Of a DNA stretch of 64,000 nt, positions 8,538-17,165 are shown one piece after another. The stretch comes from Aureliella helgolandensis. GTDB lineage: Bacteria > Planctomycetota > Planctomycetia > Pirellulales > Pirellulaceae. Below the pieces are notes generated by a model, which had not been told where the DNA came from, did no database searches, and worked only from the letters and a program-made list of their open reading frames with translations. The translations under genes were made by a program, and so were the position numbers. Every line of letters starts with the position of its first letter. Positions within the stretch are counted from its first letter, which is position 1. Location of the stretch: contig NZ_CP036298.1 of assembly GCF_007752135.1 (NCBI RefSeq), positions 3,224,001 through 3,288,000 on the forward strand. The letters are read 5' to 3'.

Positions 8538-8866
8538 ATTGACGTAACTCAGAACAGATCGTCAAAGGACTGGAGCGATTTCGGCAATTGGATCGTCCGC
8601 TGTTGAGTAGGACCGAGAAAAAAGGGGCTCCGGGACGCAGTCAATTTTGGTGTCCACCTTCGACTCCCAGTAAAAGTGAGAGGGGAGGACCAGTAAGGAT
8701 CAGCGAGGTTCAATAGCTGAAGTCCAGGTTGGCCAGCTCGGCGAATCGAAAGAGGTTGCCAGCTGAACACGCTCTGTCGCATGGCTGAGTGCCCCACCCC
8801 TTCGATGAACGGTGATCGATTCGATAGCGAATTACGTCTCTATTACACCCTATCAGGAGAAAGAAC
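8538..8866. other. Intergenic stretch with the right-hand repeat and the MBL gene leader
   Basis: No coding signal. It holds the second copy of the 30-bp direct repeat and ends with AGGAGA about 5 nt before the ATG of the metallo-hydrolase gene. No terminator was recognised after the SDR remnant. Confidence 0.5.
8652..8681 (+). repeat. Right copy of the degenerate 30-bp direct repeat
   Basis: GTCCACC, four variable bases, then ACTCCCAGTAAAAGTGAGA. It matches 2254-2283 at 25 of 30 positions in the same orientation and lies just beyond the SDR remnant. Confidence 0.6.
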
Positions 8867-9823
8867 ATGTTAAATTGTGAGCAGTTGCAGCAAGCGGAAC
8901 CTAGCCTCAACGTGGACAAAAACCTAACCCCCAGTAGTCTAGGACGCGAGGAATTGGTTCCGTCTCGCTACGCGGTGCGCGTCGGTGAGATTGAAGTGTT
9001 GGTGGTCAGCGATGGCGTGTTACCGCTCCCATCAGCAATGATGGCATACAACGTAGACCCGGCCGTACGAGCGAGTTGGTTGGACGACATGTTCCTGCCG
9101 GCAGACGCTTTCGATTGGCCGCTAAACGTAGTAGTGGTGCGTAGTGGCGGTCGCACCATACTTATCGACGCCGGCTTAGGGCTGGACCCGGACTTGCACC
9201 TGCCGCGGGCGGGCCAGTTGATCAAGCGACTGAATGCCGCTGGTATTGATCTTGCATCCGTGACCGACGTAGTGCTTACACACATGCATATGGACCACAT
9301 TGGCGGTCTGCTCGTCGACGGTGTGAAGGACCGACTACGGCCGGATTTGCGGATACACGTGTCGGCTGCTGAGGTTCAATTCTGGGATTCGCCCGATTTC
9401 GCACGCACCTCTATGCCTCCCGGCTTTCCGGACGCGCTTCGCTCGGCCGCCGCGCGCTTCATGAAGGTGTATGGCAAACATTTGCGGCCGTTCACGGAGG
9501 AGCACGAAGTTGCGCCAGGGGTCGTTGTCTGTCGGACGGGCGGGCACACTCCCGGGCACAGCGTGGTCCGCCTGGCGTCGCGCGGCGAGCGCTTAACGTT
9601 CGCTGGAGATGCCGTGTTCGCAGTCGGATTCGACCACCCCGACTGGCACAACGGCTTCGAACATGATCCCGAGGAGGCGGCTCGAGTTCGGGTTCGCCTG
9701 TTGCAAGAGCTGGCGGCGAACAGTGAACTGCTGGTGGCTACTCACATGCCGTTTCCATCGGTTGGCCGAGTGGCGATCGACGGCGACGTCTTTCGTTTTG
9801 TTCCGGCCTTCTGGGACTACTGA
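8867..9823 (+). CDS. Metallo-beta-lactamase-fold hydrolase
   Basis: A 318-residue soluble protein. The zinc motif HxHxDH is complete as THMHMDHIGG (His139, His141, Asp143, His144). The later ligands appear in GGHTPGHSV and LTFAGDAVF, and a further His in VATHMPFPSVGRV near the C-terminus. The strong AGGAGA before the ATG supports the start. Relatives include lactonases and other ester or thioester hydrolases; nothing in the sequence selects among them. It follows the efflux block in the same direction, but 469 bp separate it from the transporter, so it probably has its own promoter. Confidence 0.9.
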   Translation: MLNCEQLQQAEPSLNVDKNLTPSSLGREELVPSRYAVRVGEIEVLVVSDGVLPLPSAMMAYNVDPAVRASWLDDMFLPADAFDWPLNVVVVRSGGRTILIDAGLGLDPDLHLPRAGQLIKRLNAAGIDLASVTDVVLTHMHMDHIGGLLVDGVKDRLRPDLRIHVSAAEVQFWDSPDFARTSMPPGFPDALRSAAARFMKVYGKHLRPFTEEHEVAPGVVVCRTGGHTPGHSVVRLASRGERLTFAGDAVFAVGFDHPDWHNGFEHDPEEAARVRVRLLQELAANSELLVATHMPFPSVGRVAIDGDVFRFVPAFWDY

Positions 9824-9846
9824 CCTCTTGTGGGTTAGGAGCCGCA

Positions 9847-9872
9847 GCATGGCCACGAATACGCGGCCATGC
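9847..9872 (+). terminator. Hairpin after the MBL gene
   Basis: A perfect 8-bp inverted repeat, GCATGGCC (9847-9854) with GGCCATGC (9865-9872), has a 10-nt loop and starts 24 nt after the hydrolase stop codon. No T-tract follows, so it may be a processing or protein-binding site instead. Confidence 0.45.
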
Positions 9873-10401
9873 CCAAGCGGTCGTTGGGACCAAGTTGGGC
9901 GTGATCGGTGCTGTTCTGAGTGCAGGTTCCAGGATCACATCTGCCAGTTCCTAATTGGACACGAACGGCGGGGGGGATATCTGCGTTGGACGATGAGTCC
10001 GACGCAGATTTGGATACCACGGGAGGCTGCGGAGTCCACATCCCAATCGACTGGCCAGCTTTCGTTTTCCGGGAGCTGTCCATTTGGTCGTACCGATGGA
10101 TCTATGGCTGAAACGCGACAGCGTGAAACTCCGAAGGTACGAATTCGAAGAATGTGTACCAAGTGGAAATGCGTAAGTAGGGCGTGTCCTTAGTGTGAAA
10201 GCGGTCATCAGCTGAGGATAATTGGGCGATTGCCCGTTGCCTCGATTGGATGCCGTAGCATGCTCAGGAGCGCGGTATCAGGTTCCCGCAAATCCCAAGC
10301 CTGGTGCCGGTTCGCTGATTTGTGGCATCGAACACAAGTTGGTATTCAACTGACTCTCTCAAGAGAGGTACCTCGGAGCGATTCCGCGGCCTGCAATTTT
10401 G
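9873..10401. other. Intergenic stretch between convergent genes
   Basis: About 530 bp lie between the plus-strand hydrolase and the minus-strand secreted protein. Short open frames occur on both strands, but none has a credible start or protein-like composition. A weak hairpin CTCTCTCAAGAGAG near 10350 could end the minus-strand transcript. Otherwise nothing was recognised. Confidence 0.4.
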
Positions 10402-11337
10402 CTATTTTTTGTCCGCAGAATCGGTCGACTTGCGGTTTACGAGGATGACGTCCGGATTGAGGACTGAACCGAGGTATTCAGTGATCGTGCTTTCCCAAAG
10501 CACTCGACTCGGCTTAGCGAATTGCTCGATGGTTTTGGCCCGATCTACGGATTTGCCATCGGCGGTAGAAAATACGCAATCTTCAATTGGTACCAGTTCT
10601 GAAACCTCCTCGTAGTAGGGTACTTGAACGACATACTCTGCAGTGGCCGTTTCACCGGAGGAAAGCGTGATTGTCCGCTGACGCGTTTCAGTACTCATAT
10701 TGCTTTTTAAGAATAGTACCTTGAGATTGGTTCCATCGTCCGCCATTTGTGCAACCGCCGGTATGGGCATTGGTTCGGTTCGAACCCATTTTCTGGCAAG
10801 TCCGGTCACTTCCGGCAAATACCAACAGTTTGGATCGAGATCTTGTGGACTGATCACCAACACACCTTCGCGGAAGAAAGGTTGTCGAAAAGGATCAATG
10901 CTACCTGCTTGGACAAGAACCACGTATGTCGCTTTTCGGATTGTGTTTGAAATCTCATCAAGGGTCAAAACCTCGCCAGAATGGTCACGCAGCTTGATCT
11001 CATCCCGCGTCAATTGGGTCCGAACCATTCTAAACTTGTCAGGCATGAACTCGGCAGCGCGATGTACAGTCCTCGTTTTGCGGACTTGGATGTTATCCTC
11101 GACGACGACATACTCTTCTTCGACTGCGATAGTGGGGCCGTTCGGCACTGGGACCGTTGCAGAAGGTAGTAAGATCTGGAGAACATCATTGTTATCCAGC
11201 ATTACCACAGCGACACTTGGAAATCCATAGGTAGGGCGCAATTCTTCGAGTTCGTTCTTCGGTGCCTCTTGTCCAAGAACGCGTATACTCAAAGCGACTA
11301 CACAAAGTCCAACTCTCAAGACGGAAGTCGAATTCAC
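10402..11337 (-). CDS. Secreted hypothetical protein
   Basis: A 311-residue protein with an N-terminal signal peptide (MNSTSVLRVGLCVVALSIRV, cleavage probably after VLG). No known domain was recognised. The mature part has repeated beta-rich charged segments. It includes a repeated YVVV/YVVQVPY pattern and a central FFREGVLVISPQDLDPNCWY. The composition and the signal peptide suggest an envelope or exported protein restricted to planctomycetes. It is transcribed alone, downstream of pabA on the same strand but separated by 353 bp. Confidence 0.7.
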   Translation of the reverse strand: MNSTSVLRVGLCVVALSIRVLGQEAPKNELEELRPTYGFPSVAVVMLDNNDVLQILLPSATVPVPNGPTIAVEEEYVVVEDNIQVRKTRTVHRAAEFMPDKFRMVRTQLTRDEIKLRDHSGEVLTLDEISNTIRKATYVVLVQAGSIDPFRQPFFREGVLVISPQDLDPNCWYLPEVTGLARKWVRTEPMPIPAVAQMADDGTNLKVLFLKSNMSTETRQRTITLSSGETATAEYVVQVPYYEEVSELVPIEDCVFSTADGKSVDRAKTIEQFAKPSRVLWESTITEYLGSVLNPDVILVNRKSTDSADKK

Positions 11338-11690
11338 AATGGTTGGGCCTCCAGATTATAAGAAACACAGATGCGTATGTTGTAACGAAGTACACGATGG
11401 GCGTGGAGTGGAAAGCAATGGACCATTCGAATTCTAATGCCGGTTTGCGCATCGTCATCGCGGTTTCCCGTACGGGATTCCCATATAGTAGTTGAAACCT
11501 GTGATGGTCCCGCTGGCTTAAAGGTAGGGGAAAGTTATTGGTTTAGCAAATGGGTTGCGGCACACAATGACTGAACAACCGTTCGACTAGGGGCGGTAGG
11601 GCGTTTCGCAACCTTTGTTCGCCGATGATGCTTCTCGTGCGGTGCGGCGGAGACTCTGGATGGAATCGGTCGAACGTACGCAAAGCACGT
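11338..11690. other. Intergenic stretch between pabA and the secreted protein
   Basis: About 350 bp without a supportable gene. It should contain the promoter of the minus-strand secreted protein; no clear promoter boxes, hairpin or repeat were recognised. Confidence 0.4.
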
Positions 11691-12395
11691 TCAGGGGGAG
11701 AGACCTGGGGGCGGTGCGGAGCGAGGGAGGACCACAGCATGCTCTGCCGTTGCAGCAAGGTGAACTTCGATTTTCTCTTCCAGTGTGTTCCCCTCCCAGT
11801 CTCGCCGCCAGCCTGCAGTGCGAGGATTCAGGCCAGCAATCTCTAAAAAGTTCTGCAACAGTCGATGACCATCTTGGGAGAGCACCGACTCGGGATGAAA
11901 CTGCACACCAAAGGTTGAGTGGCTCGTGTGCGCGACACCCATCACCTCACCGTCCGCCGAGCGCGCGGTGACTTGCAAGCAAGAGGGGAAAGAGGACTCG
12001 CGGACGACGAGCGAGTGATAGCGCGCGAACATGGCCCCGGATTCAATCCCGACAAACAGCCGGTTGGAGATTAGCGTTAACGGTAGACTGCGACCGTGGA
12101 TGGGATGCAGTGCGCGGACGATCTCTCCGCCGAAGGCCTCGCAGATAACCTGATGCCCGAGGCAAACTCCCAAGATGGGAATCTTGCCTGACCATTGCTG
12201 AACGATTTCTAGCGACTTCCCGGCATCACGTGGAGCCTTGGGACCAGGGGAGAGAACGATGGCTTGCGCCCCGGCCACGTCCGACTCGAGTGAGGGAGCG
12301 TCATTGCGAACCACCAGCACGTCTTGTCCCAATTGAACGAAGTAACGCTGTAGATTGTAAAGAAAACTGTCGTAGTTATCGATCAGGACGATCAC
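11691..12395 (-). CDS. pabA: Aminodeoxychorismate/anthranilate synthase glutamine amidotransferase subunit
   Basis: A 234-residue class I glutamine amidotransferase. It opens with MIVLIDNYDSFLYNLQRYF. The nucleophile is Cys78 in ILGVCLGHQ, and the His-Glu pair is His167 and Glu169 in FGVQFHPES. It supplies ammonia to the partner chorismate-binding subunit. It lies 70 bp downstream of the PabB-like gene on the same strand, which favours folate (PabA) over tryptophan (TrpG) service; a single amidotransferase may serve both in some bacteria. The protein is about 40 residues longer than usual, with an extra C-terminal tail after the conserved QNFLEIAG. Confidence 0.92.
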   Translation of the reverse strand: MIVLIDNYDSFLYNLQRYFVQLGQDVLVVRNDAPSLESDVAGAQAIVLSPGPKAPRDAGKSLEIVQQWSGKIPILGVCLGHQVICEAFGGEIVRALHPIHGRSLPLTLISNRLFVGIESGAMFARYHSLVVRESSFPSCLQVTARSADGEVMGVAHTSHSTFGVQFHPESVLSQDGHRLLQNFLEIAGLNPRTAGWRRDWEGNTLEEKIEVHLAATAEHAVVLPRSAPPPGLSP

Positions 12396-12465
12396 GTCGC
12401 TGGCCTTCGCGGGAATTTTAGTGGGACTCTAGACTCGTTGCTTGGCAGGTTGTTGGTAGCCAGTG

Positions 12466-13947
12466 CTAGCGACTAGCGGTGGGCAAGGAATCGATGGCGC
12501 GCATGATTCCCTCGGCTTTGTGCCACGTCTCTTGTTCTTCCAAATCAGGCTTGCTGGCTGCCACGATCCCGCCACCGACCGGTGCTTGCCACCAACCATC
12601 GCAAGCCGAAATCGTGCGGATCAGGATGCTTAAATCCATATCGCCTGCGAAACTGATATATCCCAAGCTACCGCAGTAGGGCCCCCTTACGGTCGGTTCG
12701 AGTTCAGCGATGATCTCCATGGCTCGAATCTTCGGTGCGCCGGTAATGGAGCCTCCCGGAAACGTCGCGTGCAGCACATCGCTCGCATCGCGATGGGAGG
12801 CCAATTGAGCTTGAATGACGCTGACCAGATGCCATACGAACGGATATTTTTCCAACCCACATAGCGAGGTGACTTTCACCGAGTCGCTGGTGGCTACTCG
12901 AGAGAGATCGTTGCGCATTAGATCAACGATCATGACATTCTCGCTGCGGTCCTTTTCACTGGCCTGCAGGAGTTCACCAATTCCCGCGTCAGCCAACGGA
13001 TTACTTAACCTGGGACGTGTACCCTTGATGGGCCGCGTCTCGATGACGCGTTCATTGAGACTTAGGAAGCGTTCCGGTGAGCAACTCAGCAACTGCGTTC
13101 TTCCGAAGTCGGTGTAGCCAGCAAACGGAGCTGGATTGGCTTGCCGCAGATGCAAGTACAATTCTTCCGGTGGGCAGGTTGCTTGGCGCACCAGTCGCTG
13201 CGACAAATTTACTTGAAATACGTCTCCGGCATAGATGTATTCGACACAGCGCTGTACAGCGGCACGGTATTCGGCAGAGGAAAAATTACTGGTCCATTGC
13301 GGTGACCAGCGTGTGGAAAACTGCGGGGCGAGCCGATGAGCGGGCAAGCGAAATTGACGCTGTGCGTGGGTGAACTCGCTGTGCGGAGCAGGGGCGTTTT
13401 CAAGGATCTGCGTGAACTTCCGCAACCGACGGTAGGCATGCGACTGACGCTTGGCCGGATTCAGTACAGGCCAGCCTTGGGAGACGATCCAGCTCTGCCC
13501 GGTGAGGTGGTCCCAGCTTAAAACGACATCGTACAACCCGAGATTGGCGATCGGCAGTTGAAACTCATTGTATTTCGCGGTGGGAACACTTTCGAAGCAG
13601 TTTCCCATCTCGTATCCGAACCAGCCCATCCAGCCCCCTTGCATGGGAGGCAATTCTGGAACTTTGGCTGTGTGGAACGAGTGCGATAGATGAGTGAGTT
13701 GGTCCACGGCTGAAGCGGTGGGTTTGTCAATTCTCAACGTACTGAAGGGAAGGGCCGCCATGTAACTATAACGTCCTAGTGCCTCCGATTGCTGGGCGCT
13801 GTCGAGCCACACACAGCCGCCCATCCGCGACAATCTGCGGAAGCAATACTCTGGAGTCCAATCTGCCGGGAGTCGCCGAGTGAGTGGACCTCTGCCGGAC
13901 GTCGTGGGACGAGAGGTGGTTGGGAGTTGGGAAGGAGAGCGATTCAC
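12466..13947 (-). CDS. pabB: Aminodeoxychorismate synthase component I
   Basis: A 493-residue chorismate-binding enzyme. The motif TRPIKGTRPR carries the lysine typical of PabB; TrpE has Ala at this place (PIAGT). Other family motifs are GDVFQVNLSQR, MIVDLMRNDLSRVA, FPGGSITGAPKIRAMEII and VGGGIVAASKPDLEEQETW. It converts chorismate to 4-amino-4-deoxychorismate with ammonia from PabA, for p-aminobenzoate and folate. The Pro/Ser/Thr-rich first 25 residues are not conserved. No pabC lyase is visible adjacent. Confidence 0.94.
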   Translation of the reverse strand: MNRSPSQLPTTSRPTTSGRGPLTRRLPADWTPEYCFRRLSRMGGCVWLDSAQQSEALGRYSYMAALPFSTLRIDKPTASAVDQLTHLSHSFHTAKVPELPPMQGGWMGWFGYEMGNCFESVPTAKYNEFQLPIANLGLYDVVLSWDHLTGQSWIVSQGWPVLNPAKRQSHAYRRLRKFTQILENAPAPHSEFTHAQRQFRLPAHRLAPQFSTRWSPQWTSNFSSAEYRAAVQRCVEYIYAGDVFQVNLSQRLVRQATCPPEELYLHLRQANPAPFAGYTDFGRTQLLSCSPERFLSLNERVIETRPIKGTRPRLSNPLADAGIGELLQASEKDRSENVMIVDLMRNDLSRVATSDSVKVTSLCGLEKYPFVWHLVSVIQAQLASHRDASDVLHATFPGGSITGAPKIRAMEIIAELEPTVRGPYCGSLGYISFAGDMDLSILIRTISACDGWWQAPVGGGIVAASKPDLEEQETWHKAEGIMRAIDSLPTASR

Positions 13948-14042
13948 CTAGAGATACTCAGCGGCAGCAAACGGTACAGTTTTTAAACGAGAATAGCAGA
14001 GAGTAGCACAGTCTCAACGCCTTTGTTCGGGAATCCGGCGAT

Positions 14043-14507
14043 TTAACCGTCTGTCGCTCGGTTGGGATCGCTAGAGGTGATGGCGGTCTGCGGAGGAATG
14101 GTCCAGCAAGAGTCGTGCTGGATGAGACCGACATGCGGATAGTAGCTGCGCGCGTTGGGGGCTGACAGCAAGATGAGAGTGGTGTTGAGGCCGGCTGCCG
14201 CATGGGTCCGCTGCATAAGCTCACGGCCAATTCCCTGCCGCTGGTATTGCACGTCGACCGCTAAGTCCGACAAGTACGTGCAGTAAGCAAAGTCGCTGAT
14301 GGCACGCGAAACGCCCACCAATTGACTGGCGACCCGGGCGGTTAGAATCACAGAAGCCCCGCGCAGCATGCCAGCGATCGTGTCCAAGTTGTCCACCGGC
14401 CGACGCTGCCCGAGAGTCGAGCGGCCGAGTACCGAAACGAACTCCTCTACCGTCAAATCTGGCTCTAGGCGATAGGTCACGCCGTTAGCGTTGCGGTCTG
14501 CGTTCAT
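14043..14507 (-). CDS. GNAT-family N-acetyltransferase
   Basis: A 154-residue protein of usual GNAT length. The acetyl-CoA binding motif A is [18 protein letters not shown], and [18 protein letters not shown] near the C-terminus is typical of the closing strand. Its ATG overlaps the stop of the upstream PDZ-protein gene by four bases (ATGA), so it is translationally coupled to a secreted protein, which is an unexpected pairing. Substrate not predictable. Confidence 0.85.
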   Translation of the reverse strand: MNADRNANGVTYRLEPDLTVEEFVSVLGRSTLGQRRPVDNLDTIAGMLRGASVILTARVASQLVGVSRAISDFAYCTYLSDLAVDVQYQRQGIGRELMQRTHAAAGLNTTLILLSAPNARSYYPHVGLIQHDSCWTIPPQTAITSSDPNRATDG

Positions 14508-15742
14508 CGGCGGCTACTTGCGGCTGCAATATCGAGTTGTCGTAGGAGGGTGATTCGCGAACTGCCGAGCTCGTTGTATCTCTGCAACCAACGCTGGATC
14601 TCTTGAGCGGAAGGGGGATAGCCCACGATTTCTTTGAACACGCGCGCGAGCCATTCCGAGCTGTTGTTGCCTGCTAAGTCGAAATACTCTTGCGCTGCCA
14701 TCAGTTCTAGAGGCATCGAACTCAAGCGTTCCGATATACCTGGGGTAGCGCGGAGGGCGGCCAATTCAAGTGCCGTTGGTGAGCGTCCGAGATAACGACG
14801 GTACATTGCGACCAGCTGATCGGTGATGTCATTGTAGTTGGGGTAACCAGCCGTTACGGCGGAAGTTGGAGAGGTATTGCTGACCAGTTGCTCCAACCGC
14901 TGCAGATTCAAGCGAACTTGCGAAGGGTTGCCCTGAGTCAGTACCAATTGTGGTTGGCGAGAATCCAAGATCGTTCTTCCGGCTGAAGTGACGTAAGCAC
15001 GTACCTGGTAGACATCTTGTGGATAGATGTAGTTCGGATCATAGCTGACTTGGAAATTCGTTTCACCGAAGTTGTTCAGAGGAAAGGTGTTGTTGCTCTG
15101 GTTCAACAGGTAGTGTGGTCGAGAAACGTTTTCAATCGCGACGGTAACCATCGCATCGCGAGGAAGGCTGAGGCCTGTGGGAGCGACCACGGAGCCTCGG
15201 AGAAAATTTTGGTTGCTCGCAAGTTGAACCGGAACTGAAGCTAGGCGACCGGTGCGATGGTCTTGCACGATGACCTGGACCTGCCCCGCCGCATCAGCCC
15301 GCCGATTGATCTCTTCGGATAAATCGTACAACCGCCCCTGGCTCAAGCCGACTTGGTAGCCACCGACGGTAATGATGATGTCATTCGATTCAATTTGAGC
15401 GCGGGCGGCGGCGGAGTTAGGAGTTACGTCCGTTACTAAGACTCCCGTCTCTGTGTTGGTGCCACGAATCCCTAGCGTCCAGTCGCGTTGTGCACCGGTG
15501 TTAGTGCCGAGCCATTCTGAGCCGGGCCAGCCGATGGAACCTGTCGCGGTGGTGTTGGGGCTGGCAAGCCGAGCTCGATCACCGGTAGCTCCAAAGCCCG
15601 GTGGTGCCTGAGCAACGGCACTTTGGGTTAACATCCCGATCATCACCAGGGCGAGGATGGGAAGGGAAGATTTAGAAGAGTTGCGAGTTCGAAGTCTGAG
15701 AGGAGAGCGAAGCGACGTTCGGGGCCAGAAGAGAGTGTGCAT
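14504..15742 (-). CDS. Secreted PDZ-domain protein with YbaY/YscW-like domain
   Basis: About 412 residues from the ATG at 15742; the frame is open to 15895, but this ATG precedes the hydrophobic signal segment ([19 protein letters not shown]). A PDZ-like domain follows ([20 protein letters not shown], then [14 protein letters not shown]). The middle part ([20 protein letters not shown] through [17 protein letters not shown]) resembles the YbaY/YscW lipoprotein-chaperone domain. The C-terminal 110 residues contain [17 protein letters not shown], similar to DUF4214-type repeats. Located in the periplasm or exported. It is 80 bp downstream of the PstS-like gene and overlaps the GNAT gene, so it is probably in the middle of a three-gene unit. 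Domain naming of the middle part is from pattern memory. Confidence 0.72.
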   Translation of the reverse strand: MHTLFWPRTSLRSPLRLRTRNSSKSSLPILALVMIGMLTQSAVAQAPPGFGATGDRARLASPNTTATGSIGWPGSEWLGTNTGAQRDWTLGIRGTNTETGVLVTDVTPNSAAARAQIESNDIIITVGGYQVGLSQGRLYDLSEEINRRADAAGQVQVIVQDHRTGRLASVPVQLASNQNFLRGSVVAPTGLSLPRDAMVTVAIENVSRPHYLLNQSNNTFPLNNFGETNFQVSYDPNYIYPQDVYQVRAYVTSAGRTILDSRQPQLVLTQGNPSQVRLNLQRLEQLVSNTSPTSAVTAGYPNYNDITDQLVAMYRRYLGRSPTALELAALRATPGISERLSSMPLELMAAQEYFDLAGNNSSEWLARVFKEIVGYPPSAQEIQRWLQRYNELGSSRITLLRQLDIAAASSRR

Positions 15743-15821
15743 GGTATAAGCGTCCTGTTGCAAAAACTGAATGAATCCGTTCGGAAGGTGGAGTAGGCCG
15801 TGGCCGACAGGCCACGGCGGC

Positions 15822-16847
15822 TCAAGGCTGCGCTTGATCGAGTTGTTGGATTCCAGCTCGCAGAAGCGGCAAGTCCACAGGGAAAAAGCCGACAACGATC
15901 GATTGGGCTTGCCCCGATCGACGCAAAGCGTAACGCACTAATTCTTGGCTGGCTTGGGCTCGCGGGCCCGTCTGTCCAAGATCGATGACCAAGGAGAGTG
16001 GACGCGTTAATGGGTACCGCCCGGAAAGGACCGCCGTGTCATTACTGGGCACTGCAGTGTCACCGGCCATGAGTTGTAGCATGCGAACATTGTCGCCTTC
16101 GCAACGCATCCCACAGATGGCTATCGCTGTGGGGATTTTGCCCACCTCTTCCAGGACTTGACGGTTGGAGACATGGGACGAGATTCCCGGTCGCAAATCC
16201 GTGGAGTTGAAGACGAACTCTCGCAGGTAGGATTGAGTTCCGCTATTTTCCGAGCGAGACACAATTTTGATCGGTGCGGTAGCCCATTCCCCGGTCGCTC
16301 CAAACAACTGCCAAGTCGGTTCTGGCTGGGCTTGCTCAGTCGTGAATACCGCTCGCAGTTGCTCACCAGAGATGTTATGCACTGGGTTGTCTTTATTGAC
16401 GAAAACCGCCAGAGCTTCGCGGGCAACGTGGATGGCAACAGGGTTCTTCAAACCGTGTTTTTTCAGTTCTGCCAGCTCACTCTCTCGGACTGGCCGAGAG
16501 AATAGGGCGATGCCCATGGGGTCTTCGATCAACTGCTTGGTGGCTTCATCCGCGCCCGCACCGTAAACCTGGACTTTCGACTGCGGTTGAAAGCGACCGA
16601 AGCCGTCAGCCCAGCCGTGAGCCAGTGCATCCATACTGCCCGAGCTAAAAATGCGAATCTCCCCCTCGACCGTACTCAACGGTTGGTAGGGATCGATGGC
16701 TTGCAAGATCGAGCTTGGATCGTCGGCTGGTGGGGTCGGCTGGAGAGGTGCCTGAGCCAGTGTGCGATGCCCACTTTGCACGGCTGCAAAAACAAAGGTA
16801 AGAACTGCACTCACGGCAGCAATTCTAACGAGACGTCGGCTATTCAT
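15822..16847 (-). CDS. PstS-like phosphate/anion substrate-binding protein
   Basis: About 341 residues from the ATG at 16847, which is 8 nt from AAGGAG; a GTG three codons upstream is too close to that site. A signal peptide (RIAAVSAVLTFVFAAVQSG) leads into a PBP-like fold: IRIFSSGSMDALAHGW, then GADEATKQLIE, FSRPVRESEL, REALAVFVNKDNPV and SRSENSGTQSYLREFVF. These match the PstS family ligand-loop positions. No pstCAB genes are adjacent, so it may act as a free-standing binding or sensing protein. It could bind an anion other than phosphate. Confidence 0.85.
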   Translation of the reverse strand: MNSRRLVRIAAVSAVLTFVFAAVQSGHRTLAQAPLQPTPPADDPSSILQAIDPYQPLSTVEGEIRIFSSGSMDALAHGWADGFGRFQPQSKVQVYGAGADEATKQLIEDPMGIALFSRPVRESELAELKKHGLKNPVAIHVAREALAVFVNKDNPVHNISGEQLRAVFTTEQAQPEPTWQLFGATGEWATAPIKIVSRSENSGTQSYLREFVFNSTDLRPGISSHVSNRQVLEEVGKIPTAIAICGMRCEGDNVRMLQLMAGDTAVPSNDTAVLSGRYPLTRPLSLVIDLGQTGPRAQASQELVRYALRRSGQAQSIVVGFFPVDLPLLRAGIQQLDQAQP

Positions 16848-17165
16848 GGGTCGCACTCCTTTAGGCGGTTACCGCGTGCAGCGGCTCCATCGGCTTCTAG
16901 ACGCCACGCATTCTACGCATTTTGCACAGTTAAGGCGATCTCGATTCATTAGAAAAAATTGGGAAGAAGCTGAGTCGCGGAGACGAGCCCCAGCAATCCT
17001 CGATTGGCTCGCCCGCGCTGCGCCAAGTCGCTGCTCGACACGGCGGCGGCGCAGTCGCGCATTGATGCCCCGTGGTTTTGAGTCGAACGCCCTTCCTGCG
17101 GTGATCCTAAGGTCTTTGTGGAAAAGGAGTTATGGTGGGGGCAGCGGAGTCTGCGCTCTTGGGAG
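16848..17165. other. Intergenic stretch upstream of the PstS-like gene
   Basis: About 320 bp hold the leader of the PstS-like gene, including its AAGGAG. No hairpin with a T-tract, Pho-box-like repeat or RNA gene was recognised. Confidence 0.35.

Noticed and set aside
9609-10193. Plus-strand frame of 194 codons over the MBL gene end
   Set aside because: It is an out-of-frame shadow of the hydrolase continuing into non-coding sequence; no motif.
10780-10800. GGTTCGAACCC resembling a tRNA T-loop
   Set aside because: It lies inside the secreted-protein gene and no acceptor or anticodon stem could be formed around it.
11543-11758. Minus-strand frame overlapping the end of pabA
   Set aside because: Checked as a possible frameshifted extension or a pabC gene; no matching motif, and pabA is complete with all catalytic residues.
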